Shown here: one piece after another, positions 23,835 to 31,068 of the stretch | Layout: each line of letters opens with the position of its first letter | Position numbering within the stretch: position 1 is the stretch's first letter | Assembly: GCA_045105075.1 (NCBI GenBank) | Contig: JBGCDD010000139.1 | Coordinates: forward strand, 1 to 31,395 | DNA: 31,395 bases | Source: JBGCDD01 sp045105075 | Lineage (GTDB): Bacteria; Pseudomonadota; Alphaproteobacteria; Rhodobacterales; Rhodobacteraceae | Direction: 5' to 3' | Translations under genes and position numbers: made by a program | Notes under the pieces: model-generated | Told to the model about the DNA's origin: nothing | What the model saw: the letters and a program-made list of their open reading frames with translations, nothing else | Database searches by the model: none

Positions 23835-23926
23835 GCGGTCCTGGCGGCGCATGTCGCTTAGGACCGCAGCCGCGCCACCACTCCGGCACCGAAAAAGCCG
23901 CGTGATCATCTCACGCGGCTTTTTTT
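23835..23926 (+). ncRNA. Candidate 3'-UTR-derived small RNA of the DUF1127 gene
   Basis: Between the DUF1127 stop and its terminator about 100 nt form two structures. The first is a perfect 8 bp stem GCGGTCCT/AGGACCGC (23835-23842 with 23860-23867); the second is the terminator hairpin at 23892-23926. DUF1127 genes in a relative are followed by processed small RNAs (CcsR), though the anti-SD-like CCUCCUC motif of those RNAs is not seen here. Inference only. Confidence 0.3.
23892..23926 (+). terminator. Strong intrinsic terminator after the DUF1127 gene
   Basis: AGCCGCGTGA (23896-23905) pairs perfectly with TCACGCGGCT (23911-23920) around a 5 nt loop. A preceding A run and a following T run extend the stem. 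The A run makes it potentially active in both directions, serving also the convergent minus-strand gene ending at 24044. Confidence 0.92.
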
Positions 23927-23976
23927 GTACAAATTTCTAAAATCGCAGGGCTGAATTGTACAAAATTTACAAAATC
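23925..23976. repeat. Two imperfect direct repeats containing TTGTACAA
   Basis: TTGTACAAATTTCTAAAATC (23925-23944) recurs as a 21 nt variant at 23956-23976 (TTGTACAAAATTTACAAAATC). The copies start 31 nt apart, about three helical turns. TTGTACAA is itself a perfect palindrome. The region lies between convergent genes, so its role is unclear. Confidence 0.5.
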
Positions 23977-24043
23977 AGCTGGCCCGGCCCACTCCGCCGA
24001 ATGAGCCGGTGTCGCTTTTGACCCGGCTTGGCTCGGTCGCGGA

Positions 24044-24388
24044 TTAACGCAGGATCGGGCCGATCTTCATGGCGACAAATTCAGACACAGGTTCGATCTG
24101 CATGACAAAGGCGCCAGCTTGCTCGACCACAGTGCCGGCTTGCAACTGCGCAACGCGCTCGGAATAGGTGATGGGTCCGGTGCTGGCGATCACAAAGCCC
24201 TTGAACATGATAAAAGCCAACAGAAACAGGAAAACAGAGCGGCCGGAAATTGGCGACGCTTTGCGTTTTGGTTTGGTAATAATCAAGCCATCATGGCGCA
24301 AACGTGCCGAGTAACCCCGGCTCATCGCGCGATGCTTGCGCATCAAACCGTTCAACCGTACTTGAAAATCATCGTGGCCCAGAACCAT
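24044..24388 (-). CDS. Small single-span membrane protein of unknown function
   Basis: The protein has 114 aa. A basic N-terminal half (RKHRAMSRGYSARLRHDGLI, then KPKRKASP) is probably cytoplasmic. One hydrophobic span at about 51-69 (SVFLFLLAFIMFKGFVIAS) follows, then about 45 residues likely in the periplasm (GPITYSERVAQLQAGTVVEQ). The start ATG 24388 has AGGAG 7 nt upstream, so it is well supported as a gene. I do not recognise a named family. It stands 104 nt downstream of prmA on the same strand and is followed by convergent DUF1127 and its terminator. Confidence 0.8.
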   Translation of the reverse strand: MVLGHDDFQVRLNGLMRKHRAMSRGYSARLRHDGLIITKPKRKASPISGRSVFLFLLAFIMFKGFVIASTGPITYSERVAQLQAGTVVEQAGAFVMQIEPVSEFVAMKIGPILR

Positions 24389-24492
24389 AACACTCTCCTA
24401 AAACTGGCCCCCACCAGCGGATATAGAAAAACTAGGTTTGAATTGTGGCAGGAATTGGGCAATCGGTTCAAATCGAACATATCGCGCCTTTT

Positions 24493-25365
24493 TCATGCCT
24501 TGTTTTGGTTAACAAGCGTCGTCCAGTCACCAATCTGCTCGGTTTCGTATAAATTGAACCCAAATTGAGAATAAACTTTTTGCACCTCTTCGGCTTGCTC
24601 GTTCAGAATCCCCGATAAAATCAGAAATCCACCGGGCGCAAGATGGCGCGCCATGTCCGGCGCCAGTGCAATCAGCGGCCCCTTCAGGATGTTTGCAAAG
24701 ATCAGATCAAAGGGCGCAGCGGCGCTGAGGTCCGGGTTGTCAAAGCCCGCAGCCTCAAGACAGGTGACCGCATCGCGCATGCCATTGGCCGCCAGATTGG
24801 CGCGTGCCACGTCAACCGCGACCTGATCAATGTCGCTGGCCAGCACATGGCGCGAGCCAATGCGCGCGGCGGCCATGGCCAGCACGGCGGTGCCGCAGCC
24901 GATATCGGCCACCCGGTCCAGCGCCACACCTGCGGTGGCCAAACGGTCGAGTGCTTTCAAGCAACCCAGCGTGGTGCCGTGATGACCAGTGCCAAAGGCC
25001 ATCGCCGCCTCGATCAGCAAAGGCACGCAATCGTCCGGCACCTGATCGGCGTCGTGACTGCCATAGACAAAAAAGCGCCCGGCCCGCACTGGCGACAATT
25101 CGCGCCGCACATGGGCGACCCAGTCGGTTTCGGGCAGTTCGGACACGGTAAATTCAGCGGCCGAAAACGCGGCGGCCAGCAGTGCTAAGGCGGCCTGATC
25201 CGGGGCCTCGGTGAAATAGCCGCCAACCTCCCACAACCCCGAGCCGTCTTCGACCTCGAACACGCCGACACCTGTGGGTTCGGGGCTCAAGGCCTCCATC
25301 GCTTCGCCAAGCCGTTCGGCGGGCGCGCGGCCAGGCAATGTGGTGAGGGCGGTAAAAGTGGGCAT
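24493..25365 (-). CDS. prmA: Ribosomal protein L11 methyltransferase
   Basis: The protein has 290 aa. PrmA trimethylates residues of ribosomal protein L11 using S-adenosylmethionine. The C-terminal Rossmann methyltransferase shows motif I VADIGCGTAVLAMAAARIG, an acidic loop ASDIDQVAVDVARANL, and the PrmA-specific FANILKGPL. MAFGTGHHGTTLGCLKALD just before motif I is also characteristic. The N-terminal substrate-binding part (about 1-95) is present. Its start overlaps the MATE stop as TGATG, so the two are translationally coupled, though no functional link is obvious. An enzyme of related fold could methylate another substrate, but the motif set favours PrmA. Confidence 0.92.
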   Translation of the reverse strand: MPTFTALTTLPGRAPAERLGEAMEALSPEPTGVGVFEVEDGSGLWEVGGYFTEAPDQAALALLAAAFSAAEFTVSELPETDWVAHVRRELSPVRAGRFFVYGSHDADQVPDDCVPLLIEAAMAFGTGHHGTTLGCLKALDRLATAGVALDRVADIGCGTAVLAMAAARIGSRHVLASDIDQVAVDVARANLAANGMRDAVTCLEAAGFDNPDLSAAAPFDLIFANILKGPLIALAPDMARHLAPGGFLILSGILNEQAEEVQKVYSQFGFNLYETEQIGDWTTLVNQNKA

Positions 25366-26753
25366 CAGCGTCTCCGAAAGCGGTCGGCATGGGCGTAGGG
25401 GCGCGCCGGATCAAGGTCAAGCGGAGCCTGAACCGAAAGGCTTTGAACGTAACGCCACCCCCACCAGGCTGCGATGGCGCCGACCACAACCGACACCAAC
25501 GCTTGGGCGTAAATCACCCCGACCGCGCCAAAGACCCCGGCCAGCCACAACGCGGCGGGCAAGGTTAACAAACCATCGCGCACCCAGTTGGTCAGGGTGG
25601 ACCAGGCCGGGCGCCCCAGCGCGTTGAAGGCCGAGTTGGATACAAACAAGGCTGCGGCAAAGACAAAGCCGCCGGCCCCGACCCAAGTGAAGGCGGTGAC
25701 CACATCGCCGCCCAGTTCAGACAGCGCAAAAGCGTCGATCACCAGGGGCCCCGCCAGCACCAACAGCGCCCAGGTGACAACTGTGTACATCAGCCCAAAC
25801 AGGATCGCATCGCGGTAGATCGATTGCAGACGGTCCATTTGGCCCGCGCCGTAGTTCTGCCCAAAGATGCCGCCGATCGCGCCCGACAGCGAAAAGATCC
25901 CGCCAAAGGCCACGACCGTCAGGCGGCCCACAACGGCCCAGCCCGCCACTGCATCGTCGCCAAAACGCGCCATCACCGTGGTCATCAAGTAGTTGCCCAC
26001 CGGCGTGGCCATTTGCGTCAGAATCGCGGGGATGGCGATATAAAGGTAGGGGCGCAGGGTCAGTTTGATGTCGCCCCAGCGCGGCCAGGCCAACAGATCG
26101 TACACGCGGGTGGAAAAGTGCAGCGCCATCACCAGCATCACACAACGCGACAGCACCAGACCGATGGCAGCTCCATCGAGCCCCATCGCGAAGGTCACAA
26201 TCAGGATCGGGTCGATCACCATCGCCACACCGCCCGAGGTCAACGTCACAAACATCGAGCGCCGCCCGTCGCCTTCGGCCCTGAGCGCGCCATTGGCGAT
26301 CATCGCCAGCGCCATCACGCCCAACGAGGGCACCGAAATGGCCAGGTAGCGCGCCGCCAGAGCTGCGGTTTCGCCGGTTGCGCCTGCGGTGGCGACGATG
26401 TCATGGCGGAAGGTGATGATGAACGCGGCCATCACCGATTGCACCAGAAACGCGATCAACGCCGCGCTGGTGGCATGACGGCGCGCCAGATCGCGGGTGC
26501 CGGCACCAATCCCGCGCGAAATCAGCGCGGTGGCAGCCATCATCAGCCCGATCCCGGCAGAGACCGAGAAATATTGGATCGCGAAGGCAAAACCGATGGC
26601 CGCGACCAGCCGGGGGTCGCCCAGTTGCGAGATCCAGAACAGATTGGCGGCATCCACGAGAAACACGAAAGTGATGCCCATGGCGCCGGTCATGGTCATA
26701 CGCGCCACATGGCCCATGGTCGAGCCGGTCAGGAACCGTCCGGGTTCGGCCAC
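25365..26753 (-). CDS. MATE-family efflux transporter
   Basis: The protein has 462 aa and about 12 hydrophobic spans in two similar halves. Typical MATE stretches include FVFLVDAANLFWISQLGDPR, GIGLMMAATALISRGIGAGT, the mid segment QMATPVGNYLMTTVMARFGD and FGGIFSLSGAIGGIFGQNYG. MATE proteins export cationic drugs or metabolites in exchange for Na+ or H+. The substrate is unknown. Start GTG 26753 lies 3 nt after the MFS stop; ATG 26717 is an alternative. MFS, MATE and prmA form a tightly packed unit. Confidence 0.93.
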   Translation of the reverse strand: MAEPGRFLTGSTMGHVARMTMTGAMGITFVFLVDAANLFWISQLGDPRLVAAIGFAFAIQYFSVSAGIGLMMAATALISRGIGAGTRDLARRHATSAALIAFLVQSVMAAFIITFRHDIVATAGATGETAALAARYLAISVPSLGVMALAMIANGALRAEGDGRRSMFVTLTSGGVAMVIDPILIVTFAMGLDGAAIGLVLSRCVMLVMALHFSTRVYDLLAWPRWGDIKLTLRPYLYIAIPAILTQMATPVGNYLMTTVMARFGDDAVAGWAVVGRLTVVAFGGIFSLSGAIGGIFGQNYGAGQMDRLQSIYRDAILFGLMYTVVTWALLVLAGPLVIDAFALSELGGDVVTAFTWVGAGGFVFAAALFVSNSAFNALGRPAWSTLTNWVRDGLLTLPAALWLAGVFGAVGVIYAQALVSVVVGAIAAWWGWRYVQSLSVQAPLDLDPARPYAHADRFRRR

Positions 26754-26756
26754 GGG

Positions 26757-27989
26757 TTACTCGGCCGGCGCGGGCAACGCGCGCGCAAAGATCGTCTCGT
26801 GGCCGGGTTCGGGGTGGCGCGGGATCAGCATGGCCAGTGACAGCGACACCAGCGCCATGCCAGCGGCCAATAGGAACACAGCCGCAGGTGAAATCACCCA
26901 AAGCAAGCCCAGCAACACCGGCAAGAACACCGCTGCGATGTGATTGATGGTAAAGGCCACGGCGGCTGTGGGCGCGATGTCACCGGGATCGGCGATCTTT
27001 TGGAAATAGGTTTTTAGCGCCAGCGCCAGGCCGAACAGGATGTGGTCAATGACATAAAGCGTGGCAGCCAGCGCGACGCCCCAGCCAAACCAATAGACCC
27101 CGCCATAGAGCAAAAACACCACCGCCAGCCCGATATATTCCACGATCAGCGTGCGGCGTTCGCCGAAATAGCCAACCGCCTGACCCAGAAACGGGGCGGC
27201 AACCATGTTGATCATCAGATTGATCAGATACAGCCCGGTGACCTCGTGGACCTCAAAGCCGAACTTTTCGACCATCATAAAGCCGGCAAAGACCATAAAG
27301 ATCTGACGCCGCGCACCCGACATGAATTGCAGCGCATAATACAGCCAATAGCGCCGCCGCAGGATCATCTTTTTGACCTGGGGATGGGGCGCCTCGAACT
27401 GCGGATAGGCGAAAAAGCAAAACACCGCCATCGCCGCCGTCACACCGCCCGCCGCCATGAACACAAGGTTGTAGGACAGGCCAAGAGGCTCCCACATGAT
27501 GACGATCAGGATGAACACCACCAGCGTCACCGCCGAGCCCGCGCCCATCAGCCAACCCAGCATTTGCGGCGCGCGGTCTTTGGGCAGCCATTGCAGCTGC
27601 AGCGACTGGTTCACCGTTTCATAATAGTGAAAGCCGATCGAGCTGAGCAATGTCAGGAACAAAATCCCGCCCAGCGAGGGAAACCAAGCGGTAAACGCAG
27701 TCGCCACGCCCAGCATGAACAGCGAAATCAGCCCCAGCATCTGTTCGCGCACAAAGATGATGATCGCAATCACCCCCACGGCCAGAAAGCCGGGAATTTC
27801 GCGCACGGTGTGCAGCAGGCCAATATCGGCGCCGTCAAAGGCCGCCGCTTCGATGACAAAGTTGTTGAGAAGCGCGTACCAGGCGTAAAACGCGACCGGC
27901 ATCGACATGGCCATCATAAAAAGCAGTGACACCGGACGGCGCCAGAGCGGCAACTTATATGCGTCTTCCAGGGGAACAATCTGCACCAT
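26757..27989 (-). CDS. MFS-type transporter
   Basis: The protein has 410 aa with about 11-12 hydrophobic spans (for example VSLLFMMAMSMPVAFYAWYA and IPGFLAVGVIAIIIFVREQM) and a central basic loop (HPQVKKMILRRRYWLYYA). The major facilitator fold is the best fit, but no substrate-specific motif is recognised. The start is ATG 27989 (MVQIVPLEDAYKLPLWRRPV); the frame continues to 28103 but that extension runs through the terminator of the upstream RTX gene. The ribosome binding site is weak. The closeness to the MATE gene suggests joint expression of two transporters. Confidence 0.88.
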   Translation of the reverse strand: MVQIVPLEDAYKLPLWRRPVSLLFMMAMSMPVAFYAWYALLNNFVIEAAAFDGADIGLLHTVREIPGFLAVGVIAIIIFVREQMLGLISLFMLGVATAFTAWFPSLGGILFLTLLSSIGFHYYETVNQSLQLQWLPKDRAPQMLGWLMGAGSAVTLVVFILIVIMWEPLGLSYNLVFMAAGGVTAAMAVFCFFAYPQFEAPHPQVKKMILRRRYWLYYALQFMSGARRQIFMVFAGFMMVEKFGFEVHEVTGLYLINLMINMVAAPFLGQAVGYFGERRTLIVEYIGLAVVFLLYGGVYWFGWGVALAATLYVIDHILFGLALALKTYFQKIADPGDIAPTAAVAFTINHIAAVFLPVLLGLLWVISPAAVFLLAAGMALVSLSLAMLIPRHPEPGHETIFARALPAPAE

Positions 27990-28091
27990 TGTTTTGGCAT
28001 ACGCCTGTTGCGCGGATTTGACGAGGCAAAACCGACCCGCGCACAGCGCCTTTGCATGACTGCACAAAAGGGCGCTGGCAAACGCCATGGC

Positions 28092-28122
28092 AAAAGGCGA
28101 CACCCCGCGCAGGGATGCCGCC
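28092..28122 (-). terminator. Intrinsic terminator after the downstream RTX gene
   Basis: On the minus strand GGCGGCATCCC pairs with GGGGTGTCGCC around a TGCGC loop (11 bp, two G-T pairs), then TTTT. It lies 27 nt after the RTX stop and separates it from the MFS gene. Confidence 0.8.
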
Positions 28123-28148
28123 TCTTGTCCGTTGTTTGGACTTGGGGA

Positions 28149-29396
28149 TCAGAAGATGAAGTCTGATGCGTTCAGACCGAGCGCCAGGTTGTCGTCCAAA
28201 ATTACAACTTCGCCGCCCAGGAAATCGATCCGCGCCGAGCTGCCCTGTTGGGACAGAAACATGTCGCCAATACCGGAAAGGCCGAAGTCCGAGACGTCCA
28301 GCAGGTCATCGCCTTGGGAAAAGTCGCGCACCCGATCAGCGCCGCCGCCGGTTTCAAAGACGAAGGTGTCATTGCCGACACCGCCCTTGAGAAAGTCATT
28401 GCCGGTGCCGCCGGTCAGGGTTGAATTGCCCTGCGCGTCAACGAGAATGTCATCGCCTGCGTCACCGAACAGCTGGTCATCGCCTTTGTTGCCATGCAGC
28501 AGATCCGCGCCAGAGCCACCGCGCACGATGTCATTGCCTTCGCCGCCTTTGACCAGATCGTTGTTGGCGCCACCATCCATGATGTCGTTGTCCTTGCCAC
28601 CGTCGAGCGTGTCGATGCCAGCGCCGCCTTCGACGATATCATCGCCCTTGCCGCCCCAGAGACGGTCATTGTCGGCGCCGCCGTAGACTTCGTCTTCGCC
28701 CTGCCCACCGCGCAGCCGGTCATTGCCGCCGTCGCCTTCGAGGATGTCGTTGCCCTGTTTGCCATTCATGAAGTCGTTGCCGTCGAGCAACTGGTAATGT
28801 TCGTCGCTTGAGTCGCCGGTGATGGTGTCAATACCAGACGTGCCTTGGGTCGCCGTTGGGGGAATCACTACGGGGTCGTTGAAATTGGCCTCTGTGCCCA
28901 GTGCCACCTGGTCGATGATGATGAGGTGCGCACCGTTGGAAGCGGCTTCGCCCACGACAGTGGCATCTGGCGTTTCTGCGTCGGCATCTGAAATCACAAA
29001 TCCGTTGATGCTGAAACCCGGGCCAGATGCGTTCAAGTCATTGAGTGTGGCCCCATTGATGGCGCCAAGAGGCAACGTACCCTGGGTCAGGAAGCTGAGC
29101 ATGAATTCGACAACGCCATCACCGTTGCCCGGACCCGAATTCTGGTGCGCTTCGGTGAGCAAAAAGCTCATCGCGGACGATTGGTTCGCACCCACATATC
29201 CCGCAGATTGGGCAAACAACATCAACGCCGCATCGGTCGGCGCAAACGCTGTTGTGTTAGCCGATGTATAGGACTGGTGGATCGTTTGCGTTGCCGCGCT
29301 CAGACCCAAACCATTCACAAAGGTGAGCGACAGATCGATCAAATGCTTGAACAAGGGCGAGGTAGAGGTGCTAGCGAGGGCGTTATATACGGACAT
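28149..29396 (-). CDS. Secreted RTX protein with FAS1-like N-terminal region (paralog A)
   Basis: The protein has 415 aa from ATG 29396; an in-frame frame to 29489 is not supported by the paralog. Residues about 1-175 resemble a divergent fasciclin (FAS1) domain: an early helical part, TTAFAPTDAALMLFAQSAGY, INGATLNDLNASG, and a closing NGAHLIIIDQVAL, similar to the NGVIHVIDxVL end of FAS1. From about 190 there are 18 consecutive nonapeptide units of GGxGxDxLx type, which bind calcium. A C-terminal segment (DRVRDFSQGDDLLDVSDFG) and the end NASDFIF fit a type I secretion signal. No N-terminal signal peptide exists. It is probably an extracellular, calcium-stabilised adhesin or matrix protein. 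No type I exporter lies nearby. Confidence 0.88.
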   Translation of the reverse strand: MSVYNALASTSTSPLFKHLIDLSLTFVNGLGLSAATQTIHQSYTSANTTAFAPTDAALMLFAQSAGYVGANQSSAMSFLLTEAHQNSGPGNGDGVVEFMLSFLTQGTLPLGAINGATLNDLNASGPGFSINGFVISDADAETPDATVVGEAASNGAHLIIIDQVALGTEANFNDPVVIPPTATQGTSGIDTITGDSSDEHYQLLDGNDFMNGKQGNDILEGDGGNDRLRGGQGEDEVYGGADNDRLWGGKGDDIVEGGAGIDTLDGGKDNDIMDGGANNDLVKGGEGNDIVRGGSGADLLHGNKGDDQLFGDAGDDILVDAQGNSTLTGGTGNDFLKGGVGNDTFVFETGGGADRVRDFSQGDDLLDVSDFGLSGIGDMFLSQQGSSARIDFLGGEVVILDDNLALGLNASDFIF

Positions 29397-29503
29397 GTGG
29401 TGCTGCCTATTATTTGTGTGGCCCGGCGCGCGGTGCATCGGACAAGTTGAAGGGCTTTTGGCCCCGACTGCACACAGTGTGAGCCTCAAATCGGGCGAAA
29501 TTA

Positions 29504-29542
29504 GTTTTCAATTGAGATAATTTGTTAACGAATTGTGAAGAC
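29504..29542 (-). promoter_or_regulatory. Upstream block shared by both RTX paralogs (copy A)
   Basis: About 40 nt, roughly 108 nt before the RTX-A start, align with 31012-31052 before RTX-B. The common skeleton on the plus strand is TTTC-AATT-AGA-AA-TT-AAC-AATTGTG-A-AC. It is AT-rich and non-coding, so it is likely a promoter or operator kept after gene duplication. Confidence 0.5.
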
Positions 29543-29599
29543 TCTATGACGGCGCTTTTGCTTTCGGTTGATTCTGCCTCAATGTTCCGCAGCGCACGC

Positions 29600-29631
29600 A
29601 AAAACGCACCGTTGCCAGTGACAACAGTGCG
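29600..29631 (-). terminator. Intrinsic terminator after the upstream RTX gene
   Basis: On the minus strand CGCACTGTTG pairs with CAACGGTGCG (10 bp, one T-G pair) around TCACTGG, followed by TTTTT. It lies 30 nt after the RTX-B stop, so the two RTX genes are separate transcription units. Confidence 0.85.
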
Positions 29632-29661
29632 CGTCGGTCGTCCAATGTGAGGCGTGTGGTG

Positions 29662-30894
29662 CTAGAAGATAAAGTCAGACGCGCTCAGTGTGGCGGACAG
29701 GGTGTCGTCCAGCACGATCACTTCGCCGGTGCCCAGATCAATGCGGGTTGCGTCGCCCTGTTGGCTCAGCGTCAGATCGGCAATGCCGCTCAGCCCGAAG
29801 TTGGCCATGTGCAGCGTATCAACGCCGCTGACAAAATCCTTCACAAAATCGGTGCCACCGCCGAGCCTGAACACAAAGGTGTCGCTGCCGACCCCGCCTT
29901 TCAGGAAATCATCGCCCGCGCCACCAATCAGCGTCGAATCGCCCTGCGCGTCGATCAGCCGGTCATCGCCAGAGCCGCCAACCAGCCGGTCGTCGCCCTT
30001 GTTGCCGTGCAGTTGGTCATTGCCGTTGCCGCCACGCACCACATCATCGCCTTCGCTGCCTTTGAGCAGGTCATCGCCCGAGCCGCCATACAACAGATCG
30101 TCGTGTTTGCCGCCGTCCAGAATGTCGTTGCCGGCATTGCCTTTGAGAATATCATCGCCGTTGTCACCCCAAATCCGGTCCTCGCCCGAGCCGCCGCTGA
30201 CCTCATCATGGCCGCCGCCGCCGCGCAAACGGTCCTCGCCGTCCTGGCCTTCGATGGTGTCATTGCCGCGCTTGCCGTTGAAAAAATCGTTGCCGTCATT
30301 CAGCTGAATCGATTCATCGCCGTCGGTGCCGTTCAGGTGATCATCGCCAGACGAGCCTTGCAGCGGCGGCGGCGCGTTAAAGCTGAGCGGCAAGGTGCTG
30401 GTCACCTGACTGGTCAGATAATAAGCTTCGTTCACGCCGACATTCTGGCTGAGCACAACCGCGTCGGGGGTTTCGGCGTCGCCGTCGCTGACCATGGTTC
30501 CATTCACTGTAAGCCCGGGCGTGGCGTTGATGTTGAGGAAAACCTGCCCATCGACCATGGCCAGGGGTTTGGCGCCGGGCACCAGAAAGCCCGTCATGAA
30601 GTCTGCCAGCGCCTGCCCCGAACCGGGAACCGAGTCCTGTTGCACCACCGCAAAGATCGCCTGATGCGCGCCGCTTGAGTCGACGCCGATGTAACCGGCT
30701 GCTTGCGCAAAGCTGAGAATGGCGAACTGGCTGGGCGCGAAGGCGGTGCCCGATGACAGGTGGTAGGCGGCAAACACATCGTCGGCCAAGCCGCTGTTGG
30801 GAAAATTTGTGCTGAGATAGGTCAGCGCGTCGTCCACGAAGCTTCTGAAAAATTGCGTTTCGCTGTGAAGGCTCAGGAAGGCATAGATGCTCAT
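29662..30894 (-). CDS. Secreted RTX protein with FAS1-like N-terminal region (paralog B)
   Basis: The protein has 410 aa and is collinear with paralog A. Shared N-terminal features are the start MSIY, TAFAPSQFAILSFAQAAGYI and SDGDAETPDA. The FAS1-like closing strand is weaker here (NEAYYLTSQVTST). The repeat array again has 18 nonapeptide units, including the odd unit DAQGDSTLI at the same place as DAQGNSTLT in A. The tail TDFVKDFVSGVDTLHMANFG and the end SASDFIF match A and fit RTX type I secretion. There is no signal peptide. The repeats are much more similar between the two than the N-terminal regions. The function is probably surface or matrix attachment, by family analogy only. It lies 174 nt downstream of priA, with its own upstream block. 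Confidence 0.88.
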   Translation of the reverse strand: MSIYAFLSLHSETQFFRSFVDDALTYLSTNFPNSGLADDVFAAYHLSSGTAFAPSQFAILSFAQAAGYIGVDSSGAHQAIFAVVQQDSVPGSGQALADFMTGFLVPGAKPLAMVDGQVFLNINATPGLTVNGTMVSDGDAETPDAVVLSQNVGVNEAYYLTSQVTSTLPLSFNAPPPLQGSSGDDHLNGTDGDESIQLNDGNDFFNGKRGNDTIEGQDGEDRLRGGGGHDEVSGGSGEDRIWGDNGDDILKGNAGNDILDGGKHDDLLYGGSGDDLLKGSEGDDVVRGGNGNDQLHGNKGDDRLVGGSGDDRLIDAQGDSTLIGGAGDDFLKGGVGSDTFVFRLGGGTDFVKDFVSGVDTLHMANFGLSGIADLTLSQQGDATRIDLGTGEVIVLDDTLSATLSASDFIF

Positions 30895-31011
30895 TGTATT
30901 TGACCTGTCTCAATATTTTGCCAACCGACCCTGCCGAATGCAGGTCCGATGGGCTTAAAATGCGGGATTCCCCGTCTGAGACCGGTTGTGCCGGGCAAAT
31001 TTGTCAAAAAT

Positions 31012-31052
31012 GGTTTCCAATTAAGAAAAATTCGCAACCAATTGTGGAAACA
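31012..31052 (-). promoter_or_regulatory. Upstream block shared by both RTX paralogs (copy B)
   Basis: It aligns with 29504-29542, and lies about 118 nt before the RTX-B start and directly after priA. On the minus strand the common core reads CACAATT-x-GTT, then AATT and TCTxAATT. See copy A for the comparison. Confidence 0.5.
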
Positions 31053-31068
31053 ATCAGGACGCCAGTGG

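Noticed and set aside
25365..26753. MATE and prmA as a functional fusion or dedicated system
   Set aside because: They overlap only as TGATG; both proteins are full length and separate, so this is ordinary operon packing.
27042..27929. Plus-strand 295-codon frame opposite the MFS gene
   Set aside because: It is His/Gln/Arg-rich antisense of a membrane protein gene, with no ribosome binding site or domain.
29647..30678. Plus-strand 343-codon frame with repeated Ile/Val/Ala motifs opposite RTX-B
   Set aside because: The periodic pattern is the mirror of the 27-nt RTX repeat DNA; there is no independent start signal or family.
28149..30894. CRISPR-like periodic repeats in the RTX region
   Set aside because: The 27-nt periodicity is coding, degenerate and in frame with glycine/aspartate nonapeptides; there are no spacers.
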